A model generated the notes under the pieces. It saw only the letters and a program-made list of their open reading frames with translations, was not told the origin of the DNA and did no database searches. From assembly GCA_025765615.1 (NCBI GenBank), contig JAIVFJ010000288.1, positions 1-64,000 on the forward strand: a stretch of DNA of 64,000 bases. The letters run 5' to 3'. The translations under genes were made by a program, and so were the position numbers. Position 1 is the first letter of the stretch, and each line of letters begins with the position of its first letter. Positions 42,401 to 55,199 of this stretch are shown here, one piece after another. Source of the DNA: Zopfochytrium polystomum. Taxonomy: Eukaryota; Chytridiomycota; Chytridiomycetes; Chytridiales; Chytridiaceae.

Positions 42401-42643
42401 TTGAATTTTGAGAAAGCAGACTAGGTAGATCGTCATCCGCATCGAAGATCACTACATCGTTTGTGGTGGAGTCCACATACACCAACTCGATGGAGGAAGA
42501 GATCTGGAATTTGGCTGAAACAAGGTGATGCAGGCCATCAAAGCCGGTGGCTGCCAGAATGTGGACCTTCCTTCCAAGGCCATCGCACACAAAGGTCACA
42601 GTCCAAGCAGTCGTTTGGCTGGCCATTCCTCCAAGCACAATGA
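39497..42643 (-). pseudogene. NLR paralogue pseudogene (PB1-NACHT-WD40)
   Basis: A degenerate relative of the gene at 12115-18102. The PB1 exon is intact (42643-42390, WTVTFVCDGLGRKVHI, IFDADDDLPSLL). Exon 2 follows (VFGAVSPSATESLAAAV) and is interrupted by the 1.4-kb repeat R1. Beyond it lie WIELIPDSWECKAKVQK (about 40770), the opening of the TIR (SYLRASETVLAGKLF, about 40630), and then a direct jump to YSRCKADMKTPSPSPD. The TIR body is therefore deleted. NACHT pieces (GVAGVGKSVMAALTS; VFGLAKFNLQFGEILLQ) and two or three WD40 units (VVSGSLGKTIRIWN) remain, in broken frames, up to the LTR. Confidence 0.85.
40853..42230 (+). repeat. dispersed repeat R1, copy 1, about 1.38 kb
   Basis: Nearly collinear with 52094-53510. 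It starts GAGACTATACTCACT and ends GTAGTCTCAC, giving short terminal inverted repeats (TGAGACTA/TAGTCTCA) with TG...CA form, as in an LTR. It includes GAATAAAAT near the right end. It lies inside exon 2 of the NLR pseudogene. No recognisable protein is encoded. Confidence 0.75.
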
Positions 42644-42989
42644 GCGATAGGTTCTGATAAGAAGATTGGAGTGTTAGGTTTGGGAATAAATAACGCTTTG
42701 AGAAAGAGCTTTTGAAAAGGGAGGGTATAGGATAGGTGTAGGGTCTTTGGCAGCACTGAGTGGTTAGCTTATAATGAAGTGAAATAATTGACAACCTTGT
42801 TCTTGATTAGTGAAGAAAAAAAAACAAATGTAGGCAAGTACTGACCCGTTTCGCAAGTTTGCTAACCGCTATGAATTTCGGATCGCTGAATCCTTTGTAT
42901 TTGCGAAAGGGGGTGGCGGGGTCGCGAAGTGATTCAGTGGCGTTTGGCGTTTCTGGTGAACGTCACTCTCGCCGGCAACCAGAACCCGA

Positions 42990-43022
<33 letters not shown>

Positions 43023-43474
43023 CTTTGAAGACCGTTCGTTTTGCTTCACCCCCTTCTTCAATCGAGTATGTTTTTTTTCCCTTTACTTGCCGTCCGAGAG
43101 ACGTTGGGTGACGGGGCAGGCATGGGAACAAGAGGAAACAAAGGAAGGAAGGCCGGATGCGTCGAGAGAGGGGGAACAAGCCGAAGAGAAAGGATGGATA
43201 CGATTTATCGACCGGGGTTCACGTTCCCCCCCAGTCGACACGCAAATGAAGGGGCGCACAGAGAAAACAAAAAAAAAAAAAAAAAAAAAATTTCAAGGAA
43301 AAGCCATTCCCCCCGAATTAACCAACATACCAAAATAAAGGATTAATAAATGTGGGCCGGGACGAAAAAACGGGTTTTTCCTTCCTCCACACTTCTACAT
43401 CTTTAAGAACTCGGGAAACGTTGGAGGGGTTCGCGAAACGAACAGACTTTCTGGGTGCTGGGGGAAAAAAAATA
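42644..43474. other. intergenic region with poly-T and poly-A tracts
   Basis: No gene seen. A T-run of about 31 nt lies at 42991-43021 and an A-run of about 22 nt at 43268-43290. Confidence 0.5.
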
Positions 43475-43530
43475 TGTTCGGCTTTTTTCTTTTCCTTCTC
43501 GGGGTTGGGTGGACGGGCAGCGCTCAAAAT

Positions 43531-46500
43531 CTACTTGCTCTCGCCGTTCGCGGTGCTCGTGTCGTCCACCTCCTTGAGCTTGATAAACACGTCCTCGAGT
43601 GTGGCCTGCTCCAGACCGACAGACGCGACGCCGGGGAGTGCGCCGGCCGCGAGGGCGTCGCGGAGCGCGCGGAACATGGCGGTGAGGTCCGATGGGTTCT
43701 CCGGGTCGGCGTCGGGGAGGACCACGCGGACCGAGTCGACCGACGAGGAGGAGGTGGTCGCGCTCGCGGGTGGCGCTGCTGCCGCAGCTGCGGAGGTGTC
43801 GTGGGCTGGGGAGAGCTCTGGGCCGTCAGCGGCGGCGGCGACGAACTGGACAGTTTCGTCGTGCGCGCCGTCGCCGTCTACTTCTTGGCCCTCGACGTAC
43901 GCGTTCGGGACAGACTGGCGGACCACGCGCAGGACGGCGTCGGCGCCGGCTGGTGGGGCGGTGGCCGCTGCGGTGTGGGCCGTCGATTCTCCGAGTCCGA
44001 CAACGAGGCGTCTGCCGCCGCCGAGGCGAGCCTTCAGGAAGAGCGCGCCGCCGGCGGCTCGGACGCGGCCACGGCGACCCATGACGACGACGCGATCGCC
44101 GAGGGCCTCAGCCTCCTCCATCGAGTGGGTGGTGAGAAGAACGGCGCAACCGCGGCGACGGCGGCCCGATTCGGATGACGCTCCGGCGACGGCACGAAGG
44201 AGGCGCCAGACGGAGGCCGTGGCGGTCACGTCCATTCCGGTGGTGGGTTCGTCGAGCAGCAGGATGGCAGGAGCGCCGACGAGTGCGCACGCAACGGTGA
44301 GCTTTCGCTGCTCGCCGCCGGAAAGAGTTTCAGACCGAGCAGAGTGCTTGGCGGGCGCAAGAGCAGCATCGATCAGGAGCGCAGTGAGATAGGCGTCCAT
44401 AGTGGCGTCAGTTGTGTGGCCAGCAACGTCGGTCGCGTGTACGCCCTTAAGGGCCGCGTACAAGCGAAGATGCTCCTTGCTGGAAAGCTGCGGGTAGAGG
44501 ACGTCGAATTGCGGGCAAACGCCGATGCTGTTGCGGAGGGCTTGGACGTCCGCCAGTCGCGCCAATTTGAGAACATCAGTGCGAGATGGATCGGCCGCAG
44601 AAGGAACGCGGATGGTCACAGAACCGCGCGTGGGCTCAAGAGAGCCGCAGAGGATTGATATGAGAGTGGTCTTGCCTGCGCCATTGTGTCTTAAGGAAAG
44701 GATTAAGCATTGATGCAATAAGGAATATGCCGCGGCTCACCCCAGCAAAGACAATATTTGCCCAGCGTGCAAGCTCATCGAGACGCCTTCGAGCGCGACC
44801 TTCTCCTGCGATTTCTTCTCCTCTACGGCGGCGGCGGGGTTCCTCTTCTTCTTCCAGGTCTGGTAGATCGTGGAGATCAGAAGTCCGATCAAGCTCTTCG
44901 GCTTCTCCTTGCCCGCCGCGAACACCTTCCGCACGTTTTCGACGCGTACGGCGAACCTGCGCGAACTGGGGATCGAGGTAAGGTCTTCTGGCTCCAACGT
45001 GACTTCTTCCTCAAAGTCGCCGTCGACGTGCTCTGTTGTCGCAGCAGCGGAGTTGCCGGCGGGCTGATCTATAGGTTCCGCCGAGGCCTCACCCTCCTCC
45101 GTGACAGTCGCACGTCGGTCGCTGTACCAGAAGTCCTTGCGCAAGAAGAAGAGCCGCGGCAAGGAGCGCACAGGGAAGCGGCCAACCCCGTTGCCCGGGT
45201 ACCTCAAATTGAAGTACCACGCAAGTGCGAACCAAACGAAAATGTCCACCACGAGCATCACAACGGCTTCAGCCACCTCGGCACTTCGATCGCCGGTGCC
45301 CCAACCGACGCCGCGACCGGACTGCTCGGTGAGCCCGACCTGTCTGATCACACGGGCGAGGGCAGCTTGAGGAAAGATGAGCCAAAGTCGCTGAAGAGCG
45401 ACCGCTAGCTTGCCAAAGATGAAAATTTCGCCGATCGCATACCAAGCAAGGGTGGCGATCAGGGCAAGGAGGTTCATGCCGGCCGCTTGGCGAGGATCCG
45501 GGAATAGGACCGATAGGATAACGCCAAAGAAGATCGATCCAGCACAAAAGAGGAGAAGTGTCACGAGAAGAAGCGACCAGGAGGAGTACTATCATTTGAG
45601 AGAAAATGGACCGTGCGTTAGCCTTGGGAACGTGGAACAAAAGCCGAAGTGAATGAACTTGCCAGAAAGATGTTACCGAAAGTGAATGAGCACACGACCA
45701 CTGCAATAATAATCGGAAGTGAAAACAGAAATTGAACGAGGCAGATAGAAAGCATATCGACAGTCTCGTCCCTTGGTGAAGAGTCAGCCAATTTTTTTCT
45801 TGATAAGTTAAGGTGAATAACCTACATTCCCATCATTACGAGGCCAGGACGCAATTTAACCTTATTCTGCGACATGCGCAAAAGAACGTTTCCGGGGATT
45901 GATTGAAACATGAGGACAAAGTAGTAACTGCAAAAAGGAAAGCATTGAAGCAACGGAAGAGATGAGATGAGGCGGTTCAATGTAACGAAAGCACTCACGC
46001 CATGATGGCAGATATAGCATTAAAACTGCTTGCAACGGATGCGGTCCTCACTCCGTTTGCATCAGTCTGGAGTAGGGGACTTTTGTGCGGAGGCAGCCCA
46101 GCCGATGTTCGAGCGACGTTAATAACAGCGCGATTGACGTATGCCTTGTTGATTACAGTCAGATTTTACACTGAGAAACAGAAAACATATACCTGCGCCG
46201 AAATAAAATAGGTTGAGATGTAGTCCTTGACGAACACGGTGTCGTTGATCCAAATGGAGTAGTTCGCCTGCCCGACCGCGAGGGACTTGAACTCGACGCC
46301 GACGACAATGTTGCTTGGGTACGCAGCCTGGTACTGGCGCAAGGCATCAACCGAGTCGAACGGGCGGAGGATTTCCCGGGAGGCGCCGGCGAAACCGTAG
46401 GATTTCACGTCCAGGGGCTCGGCCTGGGCCACGAGGGACGCGAGATTTTGGATGACCGGGTTGAGAGATTGGGTGGGGATGGAGCCGTTTGTGTACCCGA

Positions 46501-47238
46501 TGAGGGTACATGGTCGGTCCGACAGGCCGTACTGGCAGCCCTGCGTGAGGAAGGGAAGATTGTCGATGGACGGGGCTATACCGCGCCAAAAAAAGAGAGT
46601 TCAGTTTGGGAGAAAAGAGTGGGCAACGGAAAAACGGAAAAACGGGGGCACGCACCGCCTGGCTGGACGGACAATGTCCTATTCAAGATAACCAAAATGA
46701 CTAATGATGATGATGGTAAAGTGGGTGGGTGCATATAGGTTGGTTATAACGCAATGGCGCACGCAACAACAACAACAGCGTCAAAGCAAACTCACACAGG
46801 ATGAAGAAGGACCCGACAAGTTCTTGGAACGACGGCGCAAAGTCGCGGCGCTGTGCGATTGACAGTAATAGTGTTTTGATTGGTGGGTTGATCAAAACGG
46901 TTGGCAAGGCCACCGCCGTTCGCTCCAACTACCTTCGCGCGCTCTCTCTCTTTCTCTCTCACTATCTCCCTCTCCCTCTTCCTTTCTCTTTTGCCCTCTT
47001 CACCGACCTTCAGGATCAGATAAACCCGCGTGATCTCCCGGAACTGGCGAAGCAGCGAGCGGCGTGTCGTGATCGTAAACTGCTCCGATGCGAGCTCGTT
47101 GGCTGCAAGCAACGACGTTGTGGATCCGCCGCGCCCGCCGCCGCCGGCCTTTGCAGCACCACCACCGCCACCACTCAGGGGCGGCGCATGGTTTTTGTTG
47201 TTGCTTGATGCCGTCGCCGTCGCCGTCGCCGTCGCCAT
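43531..47238 (-). CDS. ABCA-type half transporter 1
   Basis: A TM-NBD ATP-driven lipid-type exporter in about eight exons. I place 47238-47008, 46850-46796, 46575-46193, three short exons at about 46126-45660, then about 45590-44741 and 44689-43531. The order is: N-terminal cytoplasmic arm (FTITTRRSLLRQFREITRVY); first helix; a luminal domain with TQGCQYGLSDRPC and WINDTVF; LRMSQNKVKLRPGLVMMGM; helices such as IIIAVVVCSFTFGNIFLA and AGSIFFGVILSVLF; then the NBD. The NBD has Walker A LLG|HNGAGKTT (split by a 51-nt intron), Q-loop VCPQFDVLYP, signature LSGGEQRKLTVA, Walker B ILLLDEPTTGMD and H-loop TTHSMEEAEAL. All motifs are intact. It is divergent from ABCA gene 2, and part of its 3' end is duplicated at 18955-19693. 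Confidence 0.88.
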
Positions 47239-47980
47239 GCCGCCCTGGTGTGTGTGCGCTGCGGGTACGACCAGGGGCAGTGAGTCAGTGACAGAGTGAG
47301 TGAGAGAGTGAGCGAGTGAGTGAGGGTCAGGGTTGAGTGAGGTCAGCACAGCAGCAGTGTGGTCTGTCTGTCTGTCTGTCTGTCTGCGCGTCAGTGCTTG
47401 TTCTCCTTTGACTTTTTTCGAGACCTTTTTAAACAAAACAAAAACGATTGTTTTCGTGAAAGTTGGACGGCAGGGTTATCTGTCTCTGTCTGTCTGTCTG
47501 TCTGTCTGTATGTCTGTCTGTCCGTCTAACTGACTGTCGGTCTGTCTGTCTGGCCATGTGTGGGGGGGGAAAGACACTGCCGCATTATCAGCCAGTGAGT
47601 GCTGGATTCGTGAACCACAAAATCGTGGGCCGCCGTTGGAGACTGGGCAGATAAGAAGAAAAAAAAAACAACAAATTAAATTTTTGTTAAGCCTGCCTGG
47701 GCTTCCGGTTGCTTTGTTTTTTTCTTTTATTAGTGTTTTTTTTTTTGCAAGAAGGACAAGCACTTCCATTTAAAGACGAAGTTTACGCAATAACGCAGGG
47801 TTGTCGTGCGGGTGTGTGTCTCTCTACTCTCTCTCTGTAGCTACCTGTCTGTCTGTCTGTCTTCTGACAAGGCAACAGGCAAAACACACTCACCCGCAAC
47901 ACCCCTTCAACTCCCCTCGACTCACCCTCAACCCCAACCCGTCGATCTTCTTCAGCACCCATCACCATCATCAGCATCGA
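47239..47980. promoter_or_regulatory. shared upstream region of the two ABCA genes
   Basis: About 740 bp between divergent starts. It contains three (GTCT)n runs (47361-47383, 47485-47523, 47847-47862) and no ORF worth reporting. Position suggests a bidirectional promoter; no specific site is identifiable. Confidence 0.45.
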
Positions 47981-50900
47981 TGGCGCCGCCGCATCCTTCG
48001 CCATCGCCATCACCGTTGCCTGCTGCTGCACCACTCACGGCAAAGGCAGACGAAGAAGAAGAAAGATCAGCAGCAGCTCCAAAAGCTGCTCCAAAGGCAG
48101 ACCTGCGGGGAGCCCACTTTGTCGCAGTGCTCTGGTTGCGCGCCCTCCTCGCCCGCCGCGACTTTCGCGCCATCTTTTCCGCCGTCTTCTTCCCGCTCCT
48201 CAACATCGCCATCGCCGCGGGCACCTCGGCCGCCTTCCAGTCGTCCGTGCCCAGCTTTCCCGATGTTCCCGTCGTGACGCCCGTCGCTCTCATCCCGGAC
48301 GTGCGACCTGTCAGTTCGCTGTCGGACTCATCGATCCTGACCCTCGCGGCCATATTCCAGGGTGAGTTCATGGTGCAACCAAGAGCTCCCTTTACCCCCA
48401 CCCACCAGCGCACTGACTCTCGAAACGAATGGGAAAAAAAAAAAAAAAAAAAAAAACCGAACGTCAATAAACACCAGGGGATGCGACGAGTGCAGCCACA
48501 TCGTCCGTTTGGTCTTCGCAAATGTCCCCAGCTCTCCTGGCGCGACTGGCCCGCCTGGGATCCGCCCCGGACCGCACACGCATCCGCCCGTTTGCCTCTC
48601 CCGACGACTTTGCCCTGGCTAATCGAAAGTACAACCTTGGTGACCCTTCCGAACCGGATCTCGTGTACGGCGGATGGCGCTTCAACGACTCTTCTCTCGC
48701 TGCCCTCGTTGCCAACACCTCCGGCTCCGCACCGTCCTCCGACTGGGCGTACACCGTCATCACCGCCAGCGGCCAAGCCAGCATTCTCCCGGCGCTTCTC
48801 GCCAATCTTATCGATCAAGCCGAGTTGGACTTGATTGCTGCCGCGGCGGACCCCGCGACAGCAGCCGCAGCTAGGCCTGGACCTCGTATTAATACCAACG
48901 CGTCCACGTTCGTCACGCACACTGTGGTGGACGTGCCGAGTCAAATTGTCCCGATCTTCCTCGTCAATGGCCTCACTTTCCTGACGGGCTACTTTGCCGA
49001 AGCGCGCGTCCGGGAGAACGAGCTTGGACTCCAAAACCAGCTCTTCGTCTCAGGCATTGTGCCAGCTGCCTTTTACGGTGCGACTTTCCTCGCAGACATT
49101 TTGCTGTACCTGTGGTCGGTCGTGTCTACGTGCGTCTTTCTGGGTATTTCCGCCGCAGTGTCCGGCAGCATGGGCAAGGGGGACTCGTTCAGGTTTTTCA
49201 CGCAGCCATCCCTTGCCGGCTACATTCTTCCGATGCTTTGCTTTGGACCATCCCTCATACTGTCCGGGTATCTGCTCTCCTTCCGTGCCAAGAAAGGCTC
49301 AAGTATAGCAGCCCTTACGGGAATCGGGCAAAGCGTTGTCGTTGTAAGTTTTCCGCCTTTTTTTTTTCTTCTTCACTTCGAGCGGTGTCAATCGTTCAGT
49401 GCTTTAACGCAAAGCTTTCAAGTTTGTTCCGTACTTTTTCCTCCAACTCGTCGCAAAGAACAACATCACCCCCGTTACTCGTTACCTACTGACGCTGTTC
49501 CTGCCGGTGTTTGGCTTGACCCATGCTTTCCTCATCGTGGCGCAGTCTGTGCAGGGGACCCAAACTCCAATGACTACCCGACAGGTCTTTGACCCTTCGC
49601 AGTCCGACATTCTTCCCATCTGCTTGACCCTCCTACTCCAAGGCGCTCTTCTTCTATTGTTCAACGTGACCGCCGTCCAAATGCGGCTGACCAACACCGG
49701 CCTTCTGGAATTCATTCGTAGACTATTTCAGAAACCCACAAACGGCAGAGCCGCCACTCCAACAAAACGTGTGGAACCGTTCGATGACGACCTTGCAAAC
49801 GGGACCGTGACGCTCACGGTCTCGGACGACGACGGAACGGATGGCACAACTGCCGCCGGAAGCACAGAATCATCGGCCTTCCCCGTCGATGCCGAGCTTG
49901 AGAGGCACGTGGCCCACCTGAAGGCGACTGCCTCTGCGGATGGAACCATGTGGGGCGAAGAGGGCTGCGCTACGCGTGGAGGGAATCGGCAAAGACGTGG
50001 ATGGGACGAAATTGTTTGGGAAAAAATTGACCGTGCTGAAGGATTTGTGGTTTTCGGCCAACGTCGGAGAGTGCTTCGGCTTCCTCGGTAAGGTGTTTTT
50101 CGCTCAACAGAAGGTTTTTCGATTTCTCATTGATTGTGCACCACGTTTCAAACGAATTCAACTAGGCCCGAACGGTGCAGGCAAGTCCACGACTATCCGT
50201 ATCCTTACCGGCCAGGAGCCTCCAACTTCCGGAACAGCGCATCTGCCACCTTACACAGCCAACCATCCTATCACTGCCTTGACGCCGTATCCTCACGCTC
50301 GGCTGCGCTCTCACATCGGCCTCTGTCCCCAGCATGACGCCCTTTGGGACAAACTGACACCGCGCGACCACGTCTGGCTGTTTGGCGTCATCCGCGGCGT
50401 TGTTGCCGTTCCCACCTCCCTTTTGGGCTGGCTCCGCAGGGGCAAACGCCAGACTGACGAAGAGGTTGAGACCTGGCTCGAAAAAGTAGCGATTGCGACG
50501 GCGGACCGGGATGTTCTGTCGCAAAAGCTGAGCGGAGGGAACAGGAGGAGGCTGATGCTCGCGGTTGCGGCGGTCGGGAGACCGAGGGTGCTCTTCCTGG
50601 ACGAACCGACGACGGGCGTCGACGTTGCGGTCAGGAGGTCGATATGGTCCGCGATCCAGGACTTGAAGAAGACCAGCTGCGTTGTGCTCACGACCCACTC
50701 GATGGAGGAGGCCGACGCGCTTTCGACGCGGATCGGCATCCTCGTCGCCGGGCGCCTCCGCTGCTTGGGGTCCCCGCAGCGGCTCAAGTCTGTCTACAGC
50801 TCTGGCTACACGGTTACGATGCACCCGCCCACCGCCGCCGCTGCATCGACGCGGCAGGACGCCGCGTCGGCCGCCGCCGCCGCGGAGCTGGCCGGCGAGG

Positions 50901-51283
50901 CGACCGCGCGGCGGCTCGCGGCTGCCATCGTGGCGCGGGCCGCGGGGCTCGGACTGGCCGCGGGGACGGCGGACGCGGTGACTGCGACGCCGGAGCGCGG
51001 GGTCGGCAGCGTGTGGGTCGTGCGGGTCGGGTGGGCGGCCGCGGCGGCGATTGTCGGCGCGGACCTGCTCGCAGGCGACGGCGACGGCGGCAGCCGCGAC
51101 CGCGCGATGGCGGTTCGGGCGCTGACGCTGCTGGAGGCGATCCACGCGGCGATCGAGGACCGCGGCGCGTGGGCCGCGGACGCGACGGACGCCGGGGACG
51201 TCGGTGTTGCGCAGACGACGCTCAAGCAGGTGTTTAACGAGTTTTCGAAGCGCGGCGACGCGCTGCAGAACGCAACGAACTGA
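47981..51283 (+). CDS. ABCA-type half transporter 2
   Basis: Exons 47981-48361, 48478-49343, 49423-50087 and 50166-51283, with GT-AG introns; the first intron holds a 22-nt poly-A. The protein starts MAPPHPSPSPSP and has a first helix (FFPLLNIAIAAGTSAAF), a luminal domain, and a helix cluster (VPIFLVNGLTFLTGYFAEAR; FLADILLYLWSVVS; LILSGYLLSF; YLLTLFLPVFGLTHAF). The NBD has Walker A G|PNGAGKST, Q-loop LCPQHDALWDKL, signature LSGGNRRRLMLA, Walker B VLFLDEPTTGVD and H-loop TTHSMEEADAL. The tail ends VFNEFSKRGDAL. An extra G near 49963 breaks the frame just before the NBD; without it the reading is continuous. Confidence 0.87.
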
Positions 51284-52093
51284 ATCTCCTGTGAAGGCAT
51301 CGGAAAATGGGAAGAAGAACAAACCGCACCTACCCCCGTCTATTTCGGTTTCGGGAAACAAAAAAAGATTATAGTTTTCCATTTTATTCCCACTCACCTC
51401 CATGTTGTGTCTTTGAGTGCAGCTAATCTTTTGTTTTTGCTGACTCCCCCCCGGTTATTATAACTCTCACGACGTTTTTTTTTTTTTTTGTTTTTGATTT
51501 TTCGTTATTCTGTCCCACCCCCTATTTTGATTTCGCGGCCAAAAACTCCCCCACCCGACTACCCGCCCCAGTGCTTTCCTTAGACTCCGCCGCATAGTTT
51601 TTGCCCTTTCGTGAAAACCACCTCCGCACCTCCTGTCCTTTGCAGCCTCTCTGCCCCGTCGTCCACTTTCTTCCCCTCTTTTGCAAACATCACGCAACCG
51701 ACCGCTGGTGTTTGCGGGAGAGAAAGAGAGAGATAGAGAGGGGTGGTTTTGGCAGAGAGATAAAAAAAAAAAAAAAAAAAGAGGAAAGGGAATGAAAAAC
51801 CACGAAAAGAAAAAACGAGGAGAGAAAAAAAAAAAATAGAAAAAAAAAAGAAAAAGAAGAGAATCTCGAGGCCCAACATGACAGGCAGTTGCCTCTCCTT
51901 GACTCCTGCTTGCACATTGAGGACGCGTGTGCCGTGGATGCAGCAAACATCGCCAACTGCACTGACTGGCGCAAGTGGCTCAATGACAAGTATGTGATGC
52001 AGGACCACACTGGTTTGCAGGAGGACCAGTGGCTTGTGACTTACAGTTGTTTGGCAAAACTCCGAGACTCTGGTCAGGCAGTCCAGGAGTGGT
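51284..52093. other. intergenic region, homopolymer-rich
   Basis: 3' flank of the ABCA gene with T- and A-runs near 51475-51490 and 51760-51850. No recognisable gene. Confidence 0.45.
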
Positions 52094-53510
52094 GTGAGAC
52101 TATACTCACTACTTTGACCCTGGGATCTGGGCCCTAGAGTGAGGGAAAGCAAATGATAGGCCAAAACTAACTTTATTGGGCTGTTGTCTAGGAGGTGTTT
52201 CAACCCTACTACTTGCCTAGTCCACGAAGTATCCCTTCTGATCTGTCTAACAGGGGTCTCAAACACAAAGAAGTAACATTCAGCGGGACAATCCTCTGAG
52301 GGATTGGTGCAGGAGCACCGATTACTCGCGTAGCCACGGGCTGATGCAAGGGGAAACAGAAGGGCACTCCTGAGGGCGCAACACAACCGCAGAATAAAGA
52401 GAGAGAAGAGGGAAATGGGGGTTTTTATCGCAGGAACCTAATCTCAAATACAACAGGAGCAGTTCATAGCGACGAGACGGACAGGGCGCGACCTAGCGCC
52501 CCTTGTTGCAGACAGTGCTGTCGGAGCCCTCATCGTCGCCAGCGATGGGGGGGAAAAGAGAGAAGGGAGTTGACTATGTAGGGCTGGAAGGTTGCCAGCA
52601 GGGAACTCGCACGCAGAAACACCTGCGATCGTACACGCACCCCACCAGGCTGCGTCAGCACGATCACTCGACCAAAAGGCTTTATCGCATCGCACTTGTA
52701 CTCACACATCTCACTCTCACAGCAATAGGATTGAGGCAGGCACTCGTAGATCGAACTCTCAGGTGTCGGGGACTGTGCAGGGTGCAGCCACCAACACCCT
52801 CGTGTGGTCGAAGATGCCACCACTGTTGTCTCTGCGGCAGGCGAGCACCTGTGATCCTCACACCAACACAGAGCCAGCAGTGTCACACAGTTGGTGGTGG
52901 GGCCAGCTGCATTCCCCACCTGCAGCCCCTTAAGAGGAGCCCCCGAAGGGACCATGTACTCACCTGGGTGTGTACCACCTCTCACTACCCTCACCGTCGT
53001 GAGCCAGATGGATTTGAAGGGACTCTGTATTGGTGCCAATGGACAGAAATCAAATTGAAGAAAAAAGGAAAAAGAGAAATGGCCCAAAACCAGAGAGAGA
53101 GAAAATTGGCAAGTCAACCCCTGACTTGGAGCATCCACCACAAATGCTCTAAGTCCCCCCAACCCTATGCGTGTATGTACAAGTGCCGAAAATAAATAAT
53201 AAATTAGGTGGGCTTGGGTTCAGCCTGTCAGGCACCCCATCCCTTTGCAGTCAGGCAGTCTCCGTTAGTCACCGAAAAAGAAAATATGTTGAGAAAACCT
53301 GGCACAACAGAAACTGTTAAGACAAAAGTAGTAAAAGCAGGCCCAATAATAAAGACAGGTTAGCCGCAATTACACTTTGATAACGCCTTGGAAACTAAAA
53401 AACTGTGAATAATAATAGGGGTCCTGATACTTGCAGTTTTATGACAGGTACGCTTGTTTTTGTGAATAAAATTCCTAGGCTTTATCACTGAGACCTCAGT
53501 GTAGTCTCAC
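52094..53510 (+). repeat. dispersed repeat R1, copy 2, about 1.42 kb
   Basis: Begins GTGAGACTATACTCACT and ends GTGTAGTCTCAC, matching copy 1 along its length with small indels, and includes an extra stretch near 52320-52345. No target duplication is seen. The ORFs inside lack motifs. Confidence 0.75.
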
Positions 53511-55150
53511 AGTAGTACACCACTCTGGCCACACTGTTCACGGAATTGGCTGAAGCATTTCATATGCACTGCCACCTCTCGTCATTCACTCAGTGACTAC
53601 CAGCATGTCTAGAACTTAGCACCTTCCCCATCAAAGGGGGCACTCAACCCCACTTAGCTAGAGGCCTCTTGTCAGTAGTGCGGAGTAGCCTGAACCATTC
53701 GGCCTGCAACTTCGTGCATAATAATAACATGAATAGTATACATGGTCGCGACTAAGAGACAGTCCAAATCTCAGTGGTTCAGCTTGCAGGGACAATAATA
53801 ACCCACAAAAATAATAAGAAACAGGGTCCAGCTGTGTACATATCTTTTGTGAACATTATTTGGTTGAGTCAAATTGATAATCCTCACAAATTATCAGTTA
53901 AAAAAAGCAGGGTATACTCTTTTTATTTGAGGTCGCAGGCTCAACAGCCTGTCATCCTCACAGGTGGTTGAGGTCGCGATCGCGACGAAATTAGTTCTCT
54001 TCTGATGGGATATACTGGTTTCGACAGGGCAGAACTTGGAAGGGATGCACCGACTCCTTCAGGGACGCCCCAGGTGAGTCACAACAGAAAACTCCTCCTT
54101 TGCAAACTGCAACACCAACTTTAAGTCAAACTGACCCAGACCGTTTACCATTTGTGAATGAGTTTGTCATTGAACACCAAGTGAAACTCATCAGCTCTTA
54201 ACAGCTGTAACAACTCAGAGTTCATTTCATAACTCAAGACCAGACCTGTAAACATCAATTTTCAGTGCCAATAATTCTGGCCAGCACTTTTAAGTCCTGA
54301 ATGCTCTTTATATGCTGGCCCTACATTACTTGCTGCACTGAAGCAGAGGCTTTACAAGTTTGCCTGGATGCTGAACGCTTGTGAAAATTTGCCAATTCCT
54401 TGGAAGCACAGAAGCAAACATCAGGCTAAGTCTTTTGCTGTGTTACTCGCACAAATACTTCTCCCCAGAATCTCACCACAGGAACACTTGAAGAATTCAG
54501 GCAACTCATTGCCAAACTATGAAACTCCATTTAAACTCATAGATTATACTAACCGTCACTAACATCACCTTAATCTTTAGTTTTACCCCAACCCAACAGA
54601 CAAAGTCGACCACCTCATCTTCAATTAGTGTCCTTCAGTTGACCCAGCAGTGCCAGAACATTACTGGAGAAAGAAAAAGAGATTCGATTCTAGCACGATC
54701 TGCTGGTGGTTCGCACAACGCCTCAGAAGCTGAGAAGCCCTCCCACCCACCCTATTGCTCTGTTCGTTAGCACGTGCATGATGGGATGGGTGGTGGATGA
54801 AAAAGTCTTATGTACCTGCAAAAAAAGGTAGCAAACTATGAATTACCAAAAATTTGCGATACCACGTCTCTTGGCATTTCTCCCACTGAAGAAGAAGAGG
54901 GAAAAAAAGTGGGGTTGTGACGGAAAATTTTTGCAAGCAGCTTCCTTAGCAGACTTCCCTCATTCATTTTTTTGATGTTGCGCCTGATTCCCCAATTTTT
55001 TTTTTTCCAAGCAGTATTTACAAAAGAAGAGCAACAGCACAAAAAAAAATGTAAATATTGCCGATGTGATTAGTTTTGTCATGTGGTGACCAGTTCAATG
55101 ATTGTGGTGATGAAGGCCCGTATCATCGCAGGTCAAAACCCTGTCTGAGT
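53511..55150. other. region without a recognisable gene
   Basis: Non-coding sequence containing the 34-bp repeat shared with 6333-6366 (near 53932). ORFs at 53774, 54368 and 54836 have no identifiable features. Confidence 0.4.
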
Positions 55151-55199
55151 TTTCTCTCTCTATTGAAAGTCAAAACATCAGCCTTCTCGTTTTATTGAG

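Noticed and set aside
54000..54060. Possible tmRNA-like or structured RNA start (GGTTTCGACAGG).
   Set aside because: Only a chance match; no tRNA-like ends and the context is eukaryotic.
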